Below are positions 1 through 9,304 of a stretch of 64,000 nucleotides of DNA, piece after piece; positions within the stretch are counted from its first letter, which is position 1; every line of letters begins with the position of its first letter. This stretch comes from Micromonospora radicis (GTDB lineage Bacteria; Actinomycetota; Actinomycetes; Mycobacteriales; Micromonosporaceae). The position numbers and the translations under genes were made by a program. The stretch lies in NCBI RefSeq assembly GCF_003583405.1, contig NZ_QXEC01000002.1, positions 407,378-471,377 of the forward strand. The letters run 5' to 3'. The notes below the pieces were generated by a model, which was not told where the DNA came from, did no database searches, and was given only the letters and a program-made list of their open reading frames with translations.

Positions 1-302
1 AGGTCGCGGCCTTGCTGTCCAAGCGACAGGCCGAGCAGTTGGCCGCCCGCCGCCGTCGGGCCGCGGACCGGCAGCCCGAGTCGTCCCCGGTGGCTGCCGC
101 ACCGGCACCGATGAGCGCCGCCCAACGCCGCGTGGCGCTACGGCGTCAACTCAACGCCCTGGTCGCCGCCCAGCACCACCGCACCGGCCAACCGCACGGC
201 AAGATCCACGCCGAGCTGCGCCGCCTCTGCGGCGGCCCCCCCAGCGCCCAAGCCACCATCGAACAACTAGAAGAACGCATAGCCACCGTCCAAACCCTCT
301 AA
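1..302 (+). CDS. 3' end of a gene, probably an ATP-dependent helicase (partial)
   Basis: The reading frame is open from the first bases to a TAA at 300-302, so the start lies outside the window. About 99 residues are visible. They are Arg/Ala-rich and end in a compact segment containing GQPHGKIHAELRRLCGGPP followed by a short amphipathic helix. From memory, this type of ending occurs at the C-terminus of actinobacterial DEAD/DEAH-box helicases, where a His-Ala-Glu-Leu-Arg-Arg-x-Cys-Gly-Gly-Pro segment follows the helicase core. No helicase motif is visible here, so the identification rests on the tail alone. Codon usage is typical of the neighbours, so the coding call is firm and the function tentative. 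Confidence 0.5.
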   Translation, partial: VAALLSKRQAEQLAARRRRAADRQPESSPVAAAPAPMSAAQRRVALRRQLNALVAAQHHRTGQPHGKIHAELRRLCGGPPSAQATIEQLEERIATVQTL

Positions 303-350
303 CTCCCCCTCCCCTCCCCCCCCGCCCCGCCCCGCTCCCCTCCCCCTAAC

Positions 351-429
351 CCGCCGCGCGTTGATCATGAAGTTATTGCCCGGGAGAGCGCTTTCCCGTG
401 GCAATAACTTCATGATCAACGCGCGGCGG
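351..429. repeat. Perfect 30-bp inverted repeat, dispersed palindrome family A
   Basis: Bases 351-380 and 400-429 are perfect reverse complements of 30 bp, separated by 19 bases that can themselves pair (CGGGA with TCCCG). The core arm is GTTGATCATGAAGTTATTG. A second, less perfect copy with the same core lies at 51776-51836. The element sits between the end of the helicase-like gene and the converging DUF7455 gene. It could terminate transcription in both directions, but its AT-richer core is unlike the local terminators. The rest of the gap (303-350) is a C-rich simple sequence. Confidence 0.9.
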
Positions 430-516
430 CCGGGCCGGTGAGTGGGAGGGGGCGTGAGAAAGCCGGCCGGAGGGCCCTGGTGGGCTTCTCCGGCCGGCTT
501 TATGTCGGGTTGGGAC

Positions 517-750
517 TCAGTTGGCCATCAAGTCGGCGCCGCGCCAGGTGAACTCGGGGTCCGTCGCGTACCGCACGGTGATCTTCACGAGATCCTCGGC
601 GTACTTGTTGGCGTGGTGCCCACAGAACACCAGCTCACTGCCACCCGAGAGGGTGATCCTGAGCTTGCCGGCAGCATTGCAGCGGTCGCACCGTTCATCG
701 GCGGCCGGGGGGCTCACCGTCTCGGGCGGCGGCGTGAGGGTCGGGGTCAT
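517..750 (-). CDS. DUF7455-type small zinc-ribbon-like protein
   Basis: This 77-residue protein has a Pro/Thr-rich start and one compact domain with CDRCNAAGKLRITLSGGSEL and FCGHHANKY. The Cys-x2-Cys plus Cys-Gly-His-His pair looks like a small metal-binding site. I recall this pattern as the actinobacterial DUF7455 family, whose role is unknown to me. I chose the ATG at 748-750 because GAGGAAGG lies directly upstream; an earlier in-frame ATG (781-783) has no such site. The gene lies downstream of rpoD on the same strand, with a hairpin between them, so it is probably a separate transcript. Confidence 0.75.
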   Translation of the reverse strand: MTPTLTPPPETVSPPAADERCDRCNAAGKLRITLSGGSELVFCGHHANKYAEDLVKITVRYATDPEFTWRGADLMAN

Positions 751-932
751 CGCCTTCCTCCTCTGGTCGTCACCGATGAACACTCTCTTCGGTCTTGGTC
801 ACCTATCGTGCAACATCCTGGTCGGGCCTCGCCTTCCCTGTGTGCCCGCGGGGGACCGAGGTCACACCTGGCACCGACAGTGTGCCGTGCACCCAGGGTG
901 CCACGTCAACGATCACATTCGTGCAACCACCT

Positions 933-963
933 GATCACCATCCGGCGTTGACGCCAGGTGATC
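933..963 (-). terminator. Hairpin downstream of rpoD
   Basis: GATCACC at 933-939 pairs with GGTGATC at 957-963, and an inner GGCGT/ACGCC pair can extend the structure. It lies about 30 bases beyond the rpoD stop codon, where a terminator is expected. There is no clear T-run on the rpoD strand, which is common in high-GC actinomycetes. Confidence 0.5.
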
Positions 964-993
964 AAAACGACACGATGGGTTGACGAATGCTGA

Positions 994-2595
<1,602 letters not shown>

Positions 2596-2739
2596 GAATG
2601 ACCTTCCGGAGGCGAAGAGCGAGCACGGCCGGATCGTCCGGCGCAGCACGGGGCACCGTGCCGGGCGATGTGGTTGAGGAACCCCCGTGTCCCGGGCCGA
2701 CCGGTCGTTCGGCCGTCCGTGGCGCGTGGGCAGGGGTGA

Positions 2740-2745
2740 ATTGTA
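2740..2745 (-). promoter_or_regulatory. rpoD: Probable -10 box of the rpoD promoter
   Basis: Read on the minus strand, the bases are TACAAT, a near-consensus actinobacterial -10 hexamer, about 145 bases upstream of the rpoD start. No convincing -35 is visible at 16-18 bases. Position and orientation fit rpoD transcription; other promoters may exist. Confidence 0.5.
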
Positions 2746-2881
2746 ACGCCGTCTGCGGCGATCATCCTGCGCCGCACGGCTGATCGGCGGTCTGGACCGC
2801 CGATTCGGTGCGCTTGTGGACTTTGTAAGGATGATACCCGCGTACGACCCGGATACCCGGCTGTGCGGAAAGGGACGGATG

Positions 2882-3697
2882 ATGGATCGCTCGACGCCGG
2901 CGCAACTGCTGGAGATCGCGGTCGAGGTGGCGCGGGGCGCCGCCGCCACCGCGTACCGGATGCGGGCCGAGGGCGTCTCGGTCGAGGCGACCAAGAGCAC
3001 GGTCACCGACGTGGTGACCGCCGCCGACCGGGCCGTGGAGCGCCAGATCACCGTGGCCCTGCGCCGGCTGAGGCCGGACGACGCCGTGCTGGGCGAGGAG
3101 TACGGCACGGTCGAAGGCGGCACCGACGTGCCGGCTTCGGTGCGGTGGATCGTGGACCCCATCGACGGGACGGTCAACTACCTCTACGGTCTGCCGCATT
3201 CCGGCGTGTCGATCGCCGCGGAGGTGAACGGGCAGGTCGTCGCGGGTGTGGTACGCAACATCCACACCGGCGAGGAGTGGACCGCCACGGTCGGCGGCGG
3301 CGCCTGGCGAGCCGGGCAACGGTTGCGCTGCTCCGCCGAGACCGATCTCGGGCAGGCGCTGGTGATCACCGGGTTCGGCTACGACCCGGCCCGCCGGGCA
3401 CACCAGGCCCGGGTGGTGGCCGAGCTGATCCCCCGGGTGCGGGACATCCGCCGGCTGGGTGCGGCCGCCGTCGACCTCTGCCTGGTCGCCGAGGGCCGGG
3501 CCGACGCGTACTACGAGAAGGGGCTGGCCGCCTGGGACCAGGCGGCCGGGGCCCTGGTCGCCACCGAGGCCGGTCTGCGGGTCGGCGGGCTGCGCGGACG
3601 TGCGCCGGGGCCGGACATGGTCATCGCCGCGCCACCGGCGCTCTTCCGGCCGCTGCACGAGCGCCTGGTCGAGTTGGACGCGGCCGGCGGGCCCTGA
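2882..3697 (+). CDS. suhB: Inositol monophosphatase family protein (SuhB-like)
   Basis: This is a Mg2+-dependent phosphatase of the inositol monophosphatase/FIG superfamily, probably acting on inositol-1-phosphate or a related sugar phosphate in the cytoplasm. The 271-residue length is typical. Metal-binding motifs are present: GEEYG near residues 71-75, DPIDGTVNY at 92-100 and WDQAAG near 220. Two ATG codons are adjacent (2879 and 2882); the second is better spaced from AAGGGA. The gene is divergent from rpoD, as suhB (Rv2701c) lies near sigA in M. tuberculosis. Actinobacteria need inositol for phosphatidylinositol and mycothiol, a plausible but unproven role here. Confidence 0.9.
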   Translation: MDRSTPAQLLEIAVEVARGAAATAYRMRAEGVSVEATKSTVTDVVTAADRAVERQITVALRRLRPDDAVLGEEYGTVEGGTDVPASVRWIVDPIDGTVNYLYGLPHSGVSIAAEVNGQVVAGVVRNIHTGEEWTATVGGGAWRAGQRLRCSAETDLGQALVITGFGYDPARRAHQARVVAELIPRVRDIRRLGAAAVDLCLVAEGRADAYYEKGLAAWDQAAGALVATEAGLRVGGLRGRAPGPDMVIAAPPALFRPLHERLVELDAAGGP

Positions 3698-3784
3698 CCG
3701 GGAGCCGGTCGGACGACCGGCGTTCTGGCCGGTCGTCCGCGCAGATCGGCCCGTCCGGTCAGGTCTCCCGGGCCGAGGGCCGGG

Positions 3785-4315
3785 TCAGTTCTCCACCGGC
3801 AGCGGGCAGGAACCGGGCGGTGCCACCGGGGCGCCGAGGTCACCGATCGACTGGTTGACCTCGGTGGTGGTGGCCAGCTGCTGGAAGGCGTTGCCGAGCA
3901 CCACGTCGACGACGTCGCCCTCACGGGCGGGGTCGTAGCTGAGTTCGGCGGCGCCCAGGAAGTACGCCCGCAGCAGGTGCGCCGACCCGACGCCCTTCGG
4001 GCCGTAGCGCAGCATCGCCACGTCGTCGATCTTCTTCTTCTCGGTGCCTTCCTCTTCCACCTGGAAGTCCCGGTTACGGAAGTCGTCGCCGACGGTGGCG
4101 GCCAGCCCGGGCCGGTCGGTGCCGTTGAGCACCTTGATCTTGACATCCTTGTGGTCGCGCAGGGTGACGTCGGCACGTGGCCAGTCATCGGGGCAGCCCT
4201 CGGCGGTACCGGCGCTACTCTGGGTGTCCCGGACGATGGCGACCGCGACGAACACCAGGGCGACCACCGCCAGCATGCCGACGATTACGAGTGCTCGCAC
4301 TCGCGCAAAGCTCAT
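3785..4315 (-). CDS. cei: Membrane-anchored LytR_C-domain protein (Cei-like)
   Basis: The 176-residue protein has a short cytoplasmic N-terminus, one strongly hydrophobic segment (about residues 8-30) and an extracytoplasmic LytR C-terminal-type domain. The signature VLNGTDRPGLAATVGDDF is typical of that domain. M. tuberculosis Rv2700 (cei, cell envelope integrity) has the same architecture and also lies next to suhB and a DUF4193 gene, so orthology is likely. The role is probably in cell-envelope maintenance. The ATG at 4313-4315 is preceded by GGGAG at good spacing and places the membrane segment at the N-terminus; the longer frame would add about 45 Arg-rich residues in front of it. Confidence 0.85.
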   Translation of the reverse strand: MSFARVRALVIVGMLAVVALVFVAVAIVRDTQSSAGTAEGCPDDWPRADVTLRDHKDVKIKVLNGTDRPGLAATVGDDFRNRDFQVEEEGTEKKKIDDVAMLRYGPKGVGSAHLLRAYFLGAAELSYDPAREGDVVDVVLGNAFQQLATTTEVNQSIGDLGAPVAPPGSCPLPVEN

Positions 4316-4459
4316 CAGGGCGCTCCCGGACAGTGAAGGGTGGCGGCGGCTGCCAGCGGTCGGGTCGTCCCGCCAGCGGCCGGGTACGCCGCTGAGGTTA
4401 ACGGTTGTCCGACTGTCGCGTGGAAACAGTCCGACATACCGGCGCGCCATCCCAGAACC

Positions 4460-4473
4460 GGGTAGTACTACCC
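4460..4473. promoter_or_regulatory. 14-bp perfect palindrome in a divergent promoter region
   Basis: GGGTAGTACTACCC is a perfect palindrome between cei (minus strand) and the DUF4193 gene (plus strand). Its position about 145 bases upstream of cei and 260 bases upstream of the DUF4193 gene suits a dimeric regulator binding site. I cannot assign a regulator. Confidence 0.5.
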
Positions 4474-4547
4474 CTATCTTCGTGTCGCCTGAGTCACATT
4501 GGGAACAACTTCCCGTGCAGGGGCGTACATCTCAGCCACAAGGGCGG

Positions 4548-4553
4548 TATACA
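4548..4553 (+). promoter_or_regulatory. Probable -10 box for the DUF4193 gene
   Basis: TATACA, followed by T, is the best -10-like hexamer in the 417-base gap between cei and the DUF4193 gene. It lies 180 bases upstream of the DUF4193 start, implying a long leader. No good -35 is visible. Confidence 0.4.
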
Positions 4554-4732
4554 TGCCTCGCCCAAGGGGGGGTAGGGTTCCGCGCTCGCCGGGGAGATTC
4601 TCCGGCGGTACTGACCCGAGCTGTCGTCGGGTCGGGTGGCCGACACTAGCGATGGCCGGCCAGCGGAACCGAAACAGCGTCGTCCGGCGTTACAACCGGA
4701 AGCGACAACATCGAAATGGGAGAGTGAAACCG

Positions 4733-5029
4733 ATGGCCACCGACTACGACGCCCCGCGCCGCGACGAGGTCGACCTCGGCGAGGACAGCCTGGAAGAGCT
4801 CAAGGCACGGCGCGTCGACTCGCAGTCGGGCGCCGTGGACGTCGACGAGGCTGAAGTGGCTGAGAGCTTCGAGCTGCCCGGCGCCGACTTGGCCGATGAG
4901 GAGCTCACGGTCAAGGTGCTGCCGATGCAGCAGGACGAGTTCCGCTGCGCTCGCTGCTTCCTCGTGCACCACCGCAGTCAGTTGGCGGTCGAGCGCAACG
5001 GCGAGCTGATCTGCCGAGAGTGCGTCTGA
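4733..5029 (+). CDS. DUF4193 family protein (Rv2699c-like)
   Basis: The 98-residue protein has a highly acidic first two thirds and a C-terminal zinc-ribbon-like half with FRCARCFLVHHRSQLA and GELICRECV (two Cys-x2-Cys pairs). This is the actinobacterial DUF4193 pattern; M. tuberculosis Rv2699c is the family member beside cei and dut. The biochemical function is unknown to me; acidic and zinc-ribbon parts suggest a protein partner such as RNA polymerase, which is only inference. The ATG at 4733 follows GGGAGAG. A strong hairpin follows the stop codon. Confidence 0.85.
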   Translation: MATDYDAPRRDEVDLGEDSLEELKARRVDSQSGAVDVDEAEVAESFELPGADLADEELTVKVLPMQQDEFRCARCFLVHHRSQLAVERNGELICRECV

Positions 5030-5056
5030 CCGACGGGCACGACGACACCACCGCAA

Positions 5057-5083
5057 GCGGCGGCTCCCGAGTGGAGCCGCCGC
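5057..5083 (+). terminator. Strong hairpin terminator after the DUF4193 gene
   Basis: GCGGCGGCTCC (5057-5067) pairs perfectly with GGAGCCGCCGC (5073-5083) around a 5-base loop, 27 bases after the stop codon. A second GC hairpin (5087-5108) follows. There is no T-run. Confidence 0.75.
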
Positions 5084-5239
5084 GGCCCGGCTCGGCGAGC
5101 GCCGGGCCGGTTCACCTGATTGACTCGTGAGCATGGCCGCCGTGCCGGCGGTCGTCCAGCCGGGAGGTCGGGCAGTGAGCGAGCGAGTCATCGGCAGGGT
5201 GTGGTGGTGCCTCCGGGCGGTCCGTGGGGGAGGACCGGC

Positions 5240-6106
5240 ATGAGCGGGCGGAGTGCCGACAGCGGCGCGGCTGACGGCGACCGCGACCTGGGTGCCGCGG
5301 CTGGCGGCGATCGTGGCGTGGGTGACCGTGGTGCCGAGGAACTGGGTACCACGATCGCGGCGCTCACCGCCGACGAGATCGAGCCCGCCAAACGTCGCCA
5401 GCTGGTCGTCCGCCTGGTCAAGCAGGCCCGGGCCCGGGGGATCGGTGGCCTGTTCAAGCCGAAGACCGCGCTGCGTTGGATGGTCGACACCGTCGCCGAG
5501 GTGGCTCCGCACGTGCCGATCCGTGACCTGGCCACGCTGCGCCAGCACTTTCCCGGGCTGGACGACGAGGAGTTGGCCGACCGGCTGGTACGCAACGCGT
5601 CGCGGGCGACCGCCGGGGTGGGCGCCGCCGGTGGGGGAGCCTCCGCGGTGCAGTGGACGGTCACCCCGAGCCTGCTCTCCGCGCCGGTGCTGCTCGCGGC
5701 CGAGACGGTCGCGGTGGTGACGATCGAGCTGAAGCTGACCGGCGAACTGCACGAGGTCTACCGCGCGCCGCTGCCCGCCGGTGGTACCCAACGCACCGTC
5801 GCGTTGCTGCAGGCCTGGGCCAACCGGCGTGGGGTCAACCCGATGATGCCCGGCGTGGGCGTGGGTGCGGTGCTCGGCACGGCCGCCCGGCACGAACTGC
5901 GGGACACCCTGCTCAAGCGGTTCGGCCGGAACCTGACCACGCTGGGGCCCTTCCTCACCGGTGCCGCGGTGGCGAGCTACCTGAACCGGCGGGCCACCCG
6001 TACGCTCGCCGACCAGCTCCGCACCGATCTGCGCCGGCAGCGGCGCGGCCTGCCCGGTGCACCGCCGACCCTGCCCGGCGCTCCGCCGACCCTGCCCGGC
6101 CCCTGA
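5240..6106 (+). CDS. Conserved actinobacterial protein, possibly membrane-associated
   Basis: I do not recognise a named family for this 288-residue protein. It has an N-terminal Gly/Asp-rich stretch, an Arg-rich helical segment, a central region of small and hydrophobic residues (about 130-165) and a second one near residue 245 that could touch or cross the membrane. Several helices precede a basic C-terminus. The end carries a short in-protein repeat, LPGAPPT twice, mirrored in the DNA at about 6053-6100. The ATG at 5240 is preceded by GGGGAGG and begins MSGRSAD; the frame extends upstream but without a better site. It stands alone between a terminator and a convergent DUF3093 gene. Confidence 0.7.
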   Translation: MSGRSADSGAADGDRDLGAAAGGDRGVGDRGAEELGTTIAALTADEIEPAKRRQLVVRLVKQARARGIGGLFKPKTALRWMVDTVAEVAPHVPIRDLATLRQHFPGLDDEELADRLVRNASRATAGVGAAGGGASAVQWTVTPSLLSAPVLLAAETVAVVTIELKLTGELHEVYRAPLPAGGTQRTVALLQAWANRRGVNPMMPGVGVGAVLGTAARHELRDTLLKRFGRNLTTLGPFLTGAAVASYLNRRATRTLADQLRTDLRRQRRGLPGAPPTLPGAPPTLPGP

Positions 6107-6169
6107 CCACCGGTGGGTCCGCGCCGCGGAGCCGGTCCGGCCGGATCCGCCGCCGCCCGGGCACGACGG

Positions 6170-6655
6170 TCAGCGGGACGCGTCGCGGGCGGCCAGGAGT
6201 GCCTCGGCCAGCGCGACCGGGTGCCGGGAGCTGACCACCCAGAACGGGGTGGGGTCGGCCGGGTCGTCGAGAACCACCTGGACCGCGCCGGAGACCCAGG
6301 GCCGCTGGACGACGAAGGCCAGCGGATCCGCTCCGACGCCGAGTACCTCACGTCGGCCGTCGGCGTCCAGCGCGATGGCGTCGGCGACGAAGCGTGCCGG
6401 TAGCCGGGCGTCGTCGACCTGTAGCTCACCCTCGGACACCGCGATCCTGATCCGGCCCAGCCAGGCCATCGCGGCCACGGCGGCCGGCAGCAGCACCGCG
6501 AACGGCAGCCAGGCCCGCACGCCGGCTCCGCCCATCCACACCTCCAGCGCGAGCAGCGCGGTGGTGGCCAGCCCCGCGAGCCACAGCCACCAGGGCAGGC
6601 GGAGCCGTTCGGCGTACGCCGGGGTCGCCGTGGTGGACGAAGGTGACGTGCTCAC
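6170..6655 (-). CDS. DUF3093 family membrane protein (Rv2698-like)
   Basis: The 161-residue protein has two closely spaced hydrophobic segments (about residues 20-42 and 47-65) and a soluble C-terminal domain containing [15 protein letters not shown] and [16 protein letters not shown]. This matches DUF3093, whose mycobacterial member Rv2698 is divergent from dut, exactly as here. The function is unknown. The start is a GTG at 6653-6655 with no strong ribosome-binding site. It lies 86 bases from the dut start, so the two genes share a short divergent promoter region. Confidence 0.8.
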   Translation of the reverse strand: MSTSPSSTTATPAYAERLRLPWWLWLAGLATTALLALEVWMGGAGVRAWLPFAVLLPAAVAAMAWLGRIRIAVSEGELQVDDARLPARFVADAIALDADGRREVLGVGADPLAFVVQRPWVSGAVQVVLDDPADPTPFWVVSSRHPVALAEALLAARDASR

Positions 6656-6741
6656 TCGTGCCAGGGTACGGCGCCCGGATGCCGGGGTACCGGGCAGGAT
6701 GGCAGGGTCAGCCCAGCGGAATCAGACGAAAGAGGGGAACC

Positions 6742-7242
6742 GTGACCGACGTGGTGCCCGTGCCGGTCCGGCAGCTCGACCCCGAGCTGCCGCTGCCGGC
6801 GTACGCCCATCCCGGTGACGCCGGTGCCGACCTGGTGGCCGCCGCCGACGTCGAGTTGCCGCCCGGCGGTCGGGCGCTGGTGCCGACCGGCGTGGCGATC
6901 GCCCTGCCCGAGGGCTACGTGGGCCTGGTCCACCCCCGATCGGGGTTGGCCGCCAGACTCGGCGTGACGGTGCTCAACGCGCCCGGTACGGTCGACGCCG
7001 GCTACCGGGGTGAGATCCTGGTCAACCTGATCAACCATGATCGGGCCGTGCCAGTGAAGATCTCCCGGGGCGACCGGATCGCGCAACTCGTTGTGCAGCG
7101 GGTGGAACGGGCGGCCTTCCATCCGGTGGCCGAGTTGCCCGGGTCCGGGCGCGGCAGCGGCGGGCACGGCTCCACCGGCGGACACGCCGGGTTGGTGCCG
7201 CCGCCGGTGACGACGGCGCGGACGGAAGAGGTGGCACGGTGA
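6742..7242 (+). CDS. dut: Deoxyuridine 5'-triphosphate nucleotidohydrolase (dUTPase)
   Basis: This enzyme hydrolyses dUTP to dUMP and pyrophosphate, keeping uracil out of DNA and supplying dTMP synthesis. The 166-residue length and all five trimeric dUTPase motifs are present: [28 protein letters not shown], the RGDRIAQLV segment and the C-terminal Gly-rich [14 protein letters not shown] that closes over the substrate. The GTG at 6742 follows AGAGGGG. A C-terminal extension of about 25 residues follows motif 5. The next gene (DUF3710) starts 25 bases downstream, likely in the same operon, as for Rv2697c and Rv2696c. Confidence 0.96.
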   Translation: MTDVVPVPVRQLDPELPLPAYAHPGDAGADLVAAADVELPPGGRALVPTGVAIALPEGYVGLVHPRSGLAARLGVTVLNAPGTVDAGYRGEILVNLINHDRAVPVKISRGDRIAQLVVQRVERAAFHPVAELPGSGRGSGGHGSTGGHAGLVPPPVTTARTEEVAR

Positions 7243-7267
7243 GTGCGAACAGCGGAGGGTGGACGAA

Positions 7268-7945
7268 GTGATCTTCTCCCGAAAGCGGGCCGCGGGGCGG
7301 CACGCCCGTGACGAGCGGGGCACCGAGGCGCCCGACGGCGTCGAGGCGACCGAGGCCGAGCCGGCGCGCGGGCCGTACGACGTCTCCGAGGCCCCACCGG
7401 GGGTGCAGCGGCTCGACCTGGGCAGCCTGCAGATCCCGGCGGTGCCCGACGTCGAGGTGCGGGTGCAGGCGGACCAGCAGGGCGTGATCCAGCAGGTCGT
7501 TCTGGTGCACGGCAAGAGTGCCCTGCAACTCGGCGTCTTCGCGGCCCCGCGCAGCGAGGGCATCTGGGACGAGGTACGCGAGGAGATCCGCCAGTCGCTG
7601 TTCAACGACGGCGCCGCCGCGCAGGAGGCCGTCGGGGAGCACGGCACCGAGTTGCACGCCCGGGTCCGTACCGAGGACGGCCTGACCGACCTGCGGTTCG
7701 TCGGTGTCGACGGGCCGCGCTGGATGGTCCGCGCGGTCTACCAGGGTGCAGCGGCCACCGACCCGGCGGCGGCCGGTCCGCTGGCCCAGTGCCTGGACGG
7801 GCTGGTCGTGGACCGGGGCATCGAGGCCAAGCCGGTCCGTGAACCGCTGCCGCTGCGGCTGCCCCGCGAGGCGGGCGAGCAGGCCGGGTCGGCGGGCGAG
7901 CAGGCCGCCGAGGTCGACCCCGCACCGGCCGCCGGCACCCGCTGA
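7268..7945 (+). CDS. DUF3710 family protein (Rv2696c-like)
   Basis: The 225-residue protein begins with a basic segment (IFSRKRAAGRH), has an acidic Ala/Glu-rich linker and then a globular DUF3710 domain including VFAAPRSEGIWDEVREEIR and DGPRWMVRAVYQG. The function is unknown. The GTG at 7268 is chosen because GGAGG lies 9 bases upstream; the earlier GTG at 7259 would sit on that site. The C-terminus has an imperfect EAGEQAGSAGEQAAE repeat. The position directly after dut is conserved in actinobacteria. Confidence 0.85.
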   Translation: MIFSRKRAAGRHARDERGTEAPDGVEATEAEPARGPYDVSEAPPGVQRLDLGSLQIPAVPDVEVRVQADQQGVIQQVVLVHGKSALQLGVFAAPRSEGIWDEVREEIRQSLFNDGAAAQEAVGEHGTELHARVRTEDGLTDLRFVGVDGPRWMVRAVYQGAAATDPAAAGPLAQCLDGLVVDRGIEAKPVREPLPLRLPREAGEQAGSAGEQAAEVDPAPAAGTR

Positions 7946-8011
7946 ACCGGACGTCACCGCACCGCCGGGACGGCTCTGATCGGCGTACGCTGGCGGGAGC
8001 CGTCCCGGCGG

Positions 8012-8089
8012 TGTAGCCGTAGCGGTGCGGTGCTGTAGCCACAGCGGTGCTGTAGCCACAGCGGTGCTGTAGCCGTAGCGGTGCGGTGC
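8012..8089. repeat. Symmetrical tandem repeat 22-17-17-22
   Basis: Four units begin with TGTAGCC. Two outer 22-base copies (8012-8033 and 8068-8089: TGTAGCCGTAGCGGTGCGGTGC) flank two identical 17-base copies (8034-8050 and 8051-8067: TGTAGCCACAGCGGTGC). The block fills most of the gap between the DUF3710 and OB-fold genes and ends 38 bases before the next start. Confidence 0.9.
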
Positions 8090-8127
8090 CGCCGCAGTGC
8101 GGCGGTGGGAGAGGTGGCGCGGAGGTC

Positions 8128-8508
8128 ATGAGCACCGACGAGGGTCGGGGTTCGCTGCGGCGGATGCTGCGTCGGCTGACCGCGAGCGAGGCCGAGATCG
8201 AGGCGCAGCAGTTGCAGCGGGAGAGCGCCCGCTGCGGGGGCGTGCCGATGTTGCAGTGCGCGCGGGGTGAGGTGGTCTCGGTCACCGGGCGGCTGCGTAC
8301 CGTCGTGTACACGCCGCGCACCAACCAGCCGGCGCTGGAGGCGGACCTCTACGACGGCAGCGACGTCGTCACGTTGGTCTGGCTCGGGCGGCGGCACATC
8401 ACCGGCATCGAGCCGGGGCGGCACCTGACCGCGAAGGGGCGGATCGCGCTGCGGGACGACCGCAAGGTGATCTACAACCCGTACTACGAGCTGGAGCCGT
8501 CGACGTGA
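8128..8508 (+). CDS. OB-fold nucleic-acid-binding-like protein (Rv2694c-like)
   Basis: The 126-residue protein has an N-terminal helix followed by a five-stranded pattern typical of OB folds: GEVVSVTGRLRTVVYTP, ALEADLYDGSDVVTLVWLG, LTAKGRIALRDDRKVIYNP. Related actinobacterial proteins are annotated as OB-fold nucleic-acid-binding domain proteins; ligand and role are unknown. The ATG at 8128 follows GCGGAGG. It lies between DUF3710 and DUF3159, as Rv2694c does. Confidence 0.8.
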   Translation: MSTDEGRGSLRRMLRRLTASEAEIEAQQLQRESARCGGVPMLQCARGEVVSVTGRLRTVVYTPRTNQPALEADLYDGSDVVTLVWLGRRHITGIEPGRHLTAKGRIALRDDRKVIYNPYYELEPST

Positions 8509-8584
8509 AGCCGTGGTCGTGGGGGATGAGAGACTGTCCGAAGAGCCCGCAGCGAGGCTCCCGACGGTCCTGGAGAGGCGGGCG

Positions 8585-9265
8585 ATGACCACCGGACAGC
8601 ACCCGGGTACCCAACCGGAGACACCGGCGGACGAGGAGCAACTGCCCACGGTCGCCGAGCAGATGGCCGACCAACTCGGCGGTTGGCGGGGGCTGGTCGA
8701 GTCCAGCATTCCGGTGGTGGTCTTCGTCGTGGTGAACATCCTCGGCGAGCTGCGCCCGGCCGTGATCGCCTCGGTGGGCGTGGCGCTGCTCATCGGTGGG
8801 CTGCGGCTGGCCCAGCGCCGGCCGGTGCGGCACGCCGTCAACGGGCTGTTCGGCATCGGGATCGGTGCCGCCATCGCCTGGCGTACCGGCGAGGCCCGCG
8901 ACTTCTACCTGCCCGGCATCCTCTACGGCATCGGCTACGGCCTGGCCCTGCTGGCCTCGGCGGCGATCCGTCAGCCGCTGGTCGGCTGGCTCTGGTCGGT
9001 GCTGGTGGCCAAGGGCAGCTCCGAGTGGCGCGACAACCCGAAGCTGGTGCGGACCTTCACCGGGCTGACCGTGCTGTGGGGGGTGGTCTGGCTGGCCAAG
9101 GTGGGCGTGCAGGCCGCGCTCTACCTCGCCGAGCAGGACACCGCGCTCGGCGTGGCCCGGCTGGCCTTGGGCTACCCGCCGTACGTCCTGCTGTTGTTGA
9201 TCACGGTCTGGACGGTGCGCCGGGTCACCTCGGACGGGGAGCCAACTCCGTTGCCCAGCACCTGA
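8585..9265 (+). CDS. DUF3159 family integral membrane protein (Rv2693c-like)
   Basis: The 226-residue protein has a soluble N-terminus with TVAEQMADQLGGWRGLVESS, a DUF3159 signature, followed by about five to six membrane segments. The function is unknown. The ATG at 8585 follows GGAGAGG. It is 76 bases downstream of the OB-fold gene, probably in one transcript that begins at dut. It is convergent with the TrkA-type genes. Confidence 0.85.
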   Translation: MTTGQHPGTQPETPADEEQLPTVAEQMADQLGGWRGLVESSIPVVVFVVVNILGELRPAVIASVGVALLIGGLRLAQRRPVRHAVNGLFGIGIGAAIAWRTGEARDFYLPGILYGIGYGLALLASAAIRQPLVGWLWSVLVAKGSSEWRDNPKLVRTFTGLTVLWGVVWLAKVGVQAALYLAEQDTALGVARLALGYPPYVLLLLITVWTVRRVTSDGEPTPLPST

Positions 9266-9304
9266 CCGGCGGCGCCGGGGCCACGCCCCGGCGCCGCGCA
9301 GGCG

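Noticed and set aside
351..429. Insertion sequence
   Set aside because: The palindrome contains no open frame and is too short to encode a transposase; it is treated as a dispersed repeat.
442..951. Plus-strand frames opposite the DUF7455 gene
   Set aside because: They are shadows with unusual composition; the minus-strand gene has a strong start and a cysteine motif.
2596..3177. Longer N-terminus for the sigma factor
   Set aside because: The added residues do not resemble sigma factors, run opposite to suhB and bypass a good GTG start with ribosome-binding site.
8012..8089. CRISPR array
   Set aside because: Units are directly adjacent without unique spacers and there are no cas genes.
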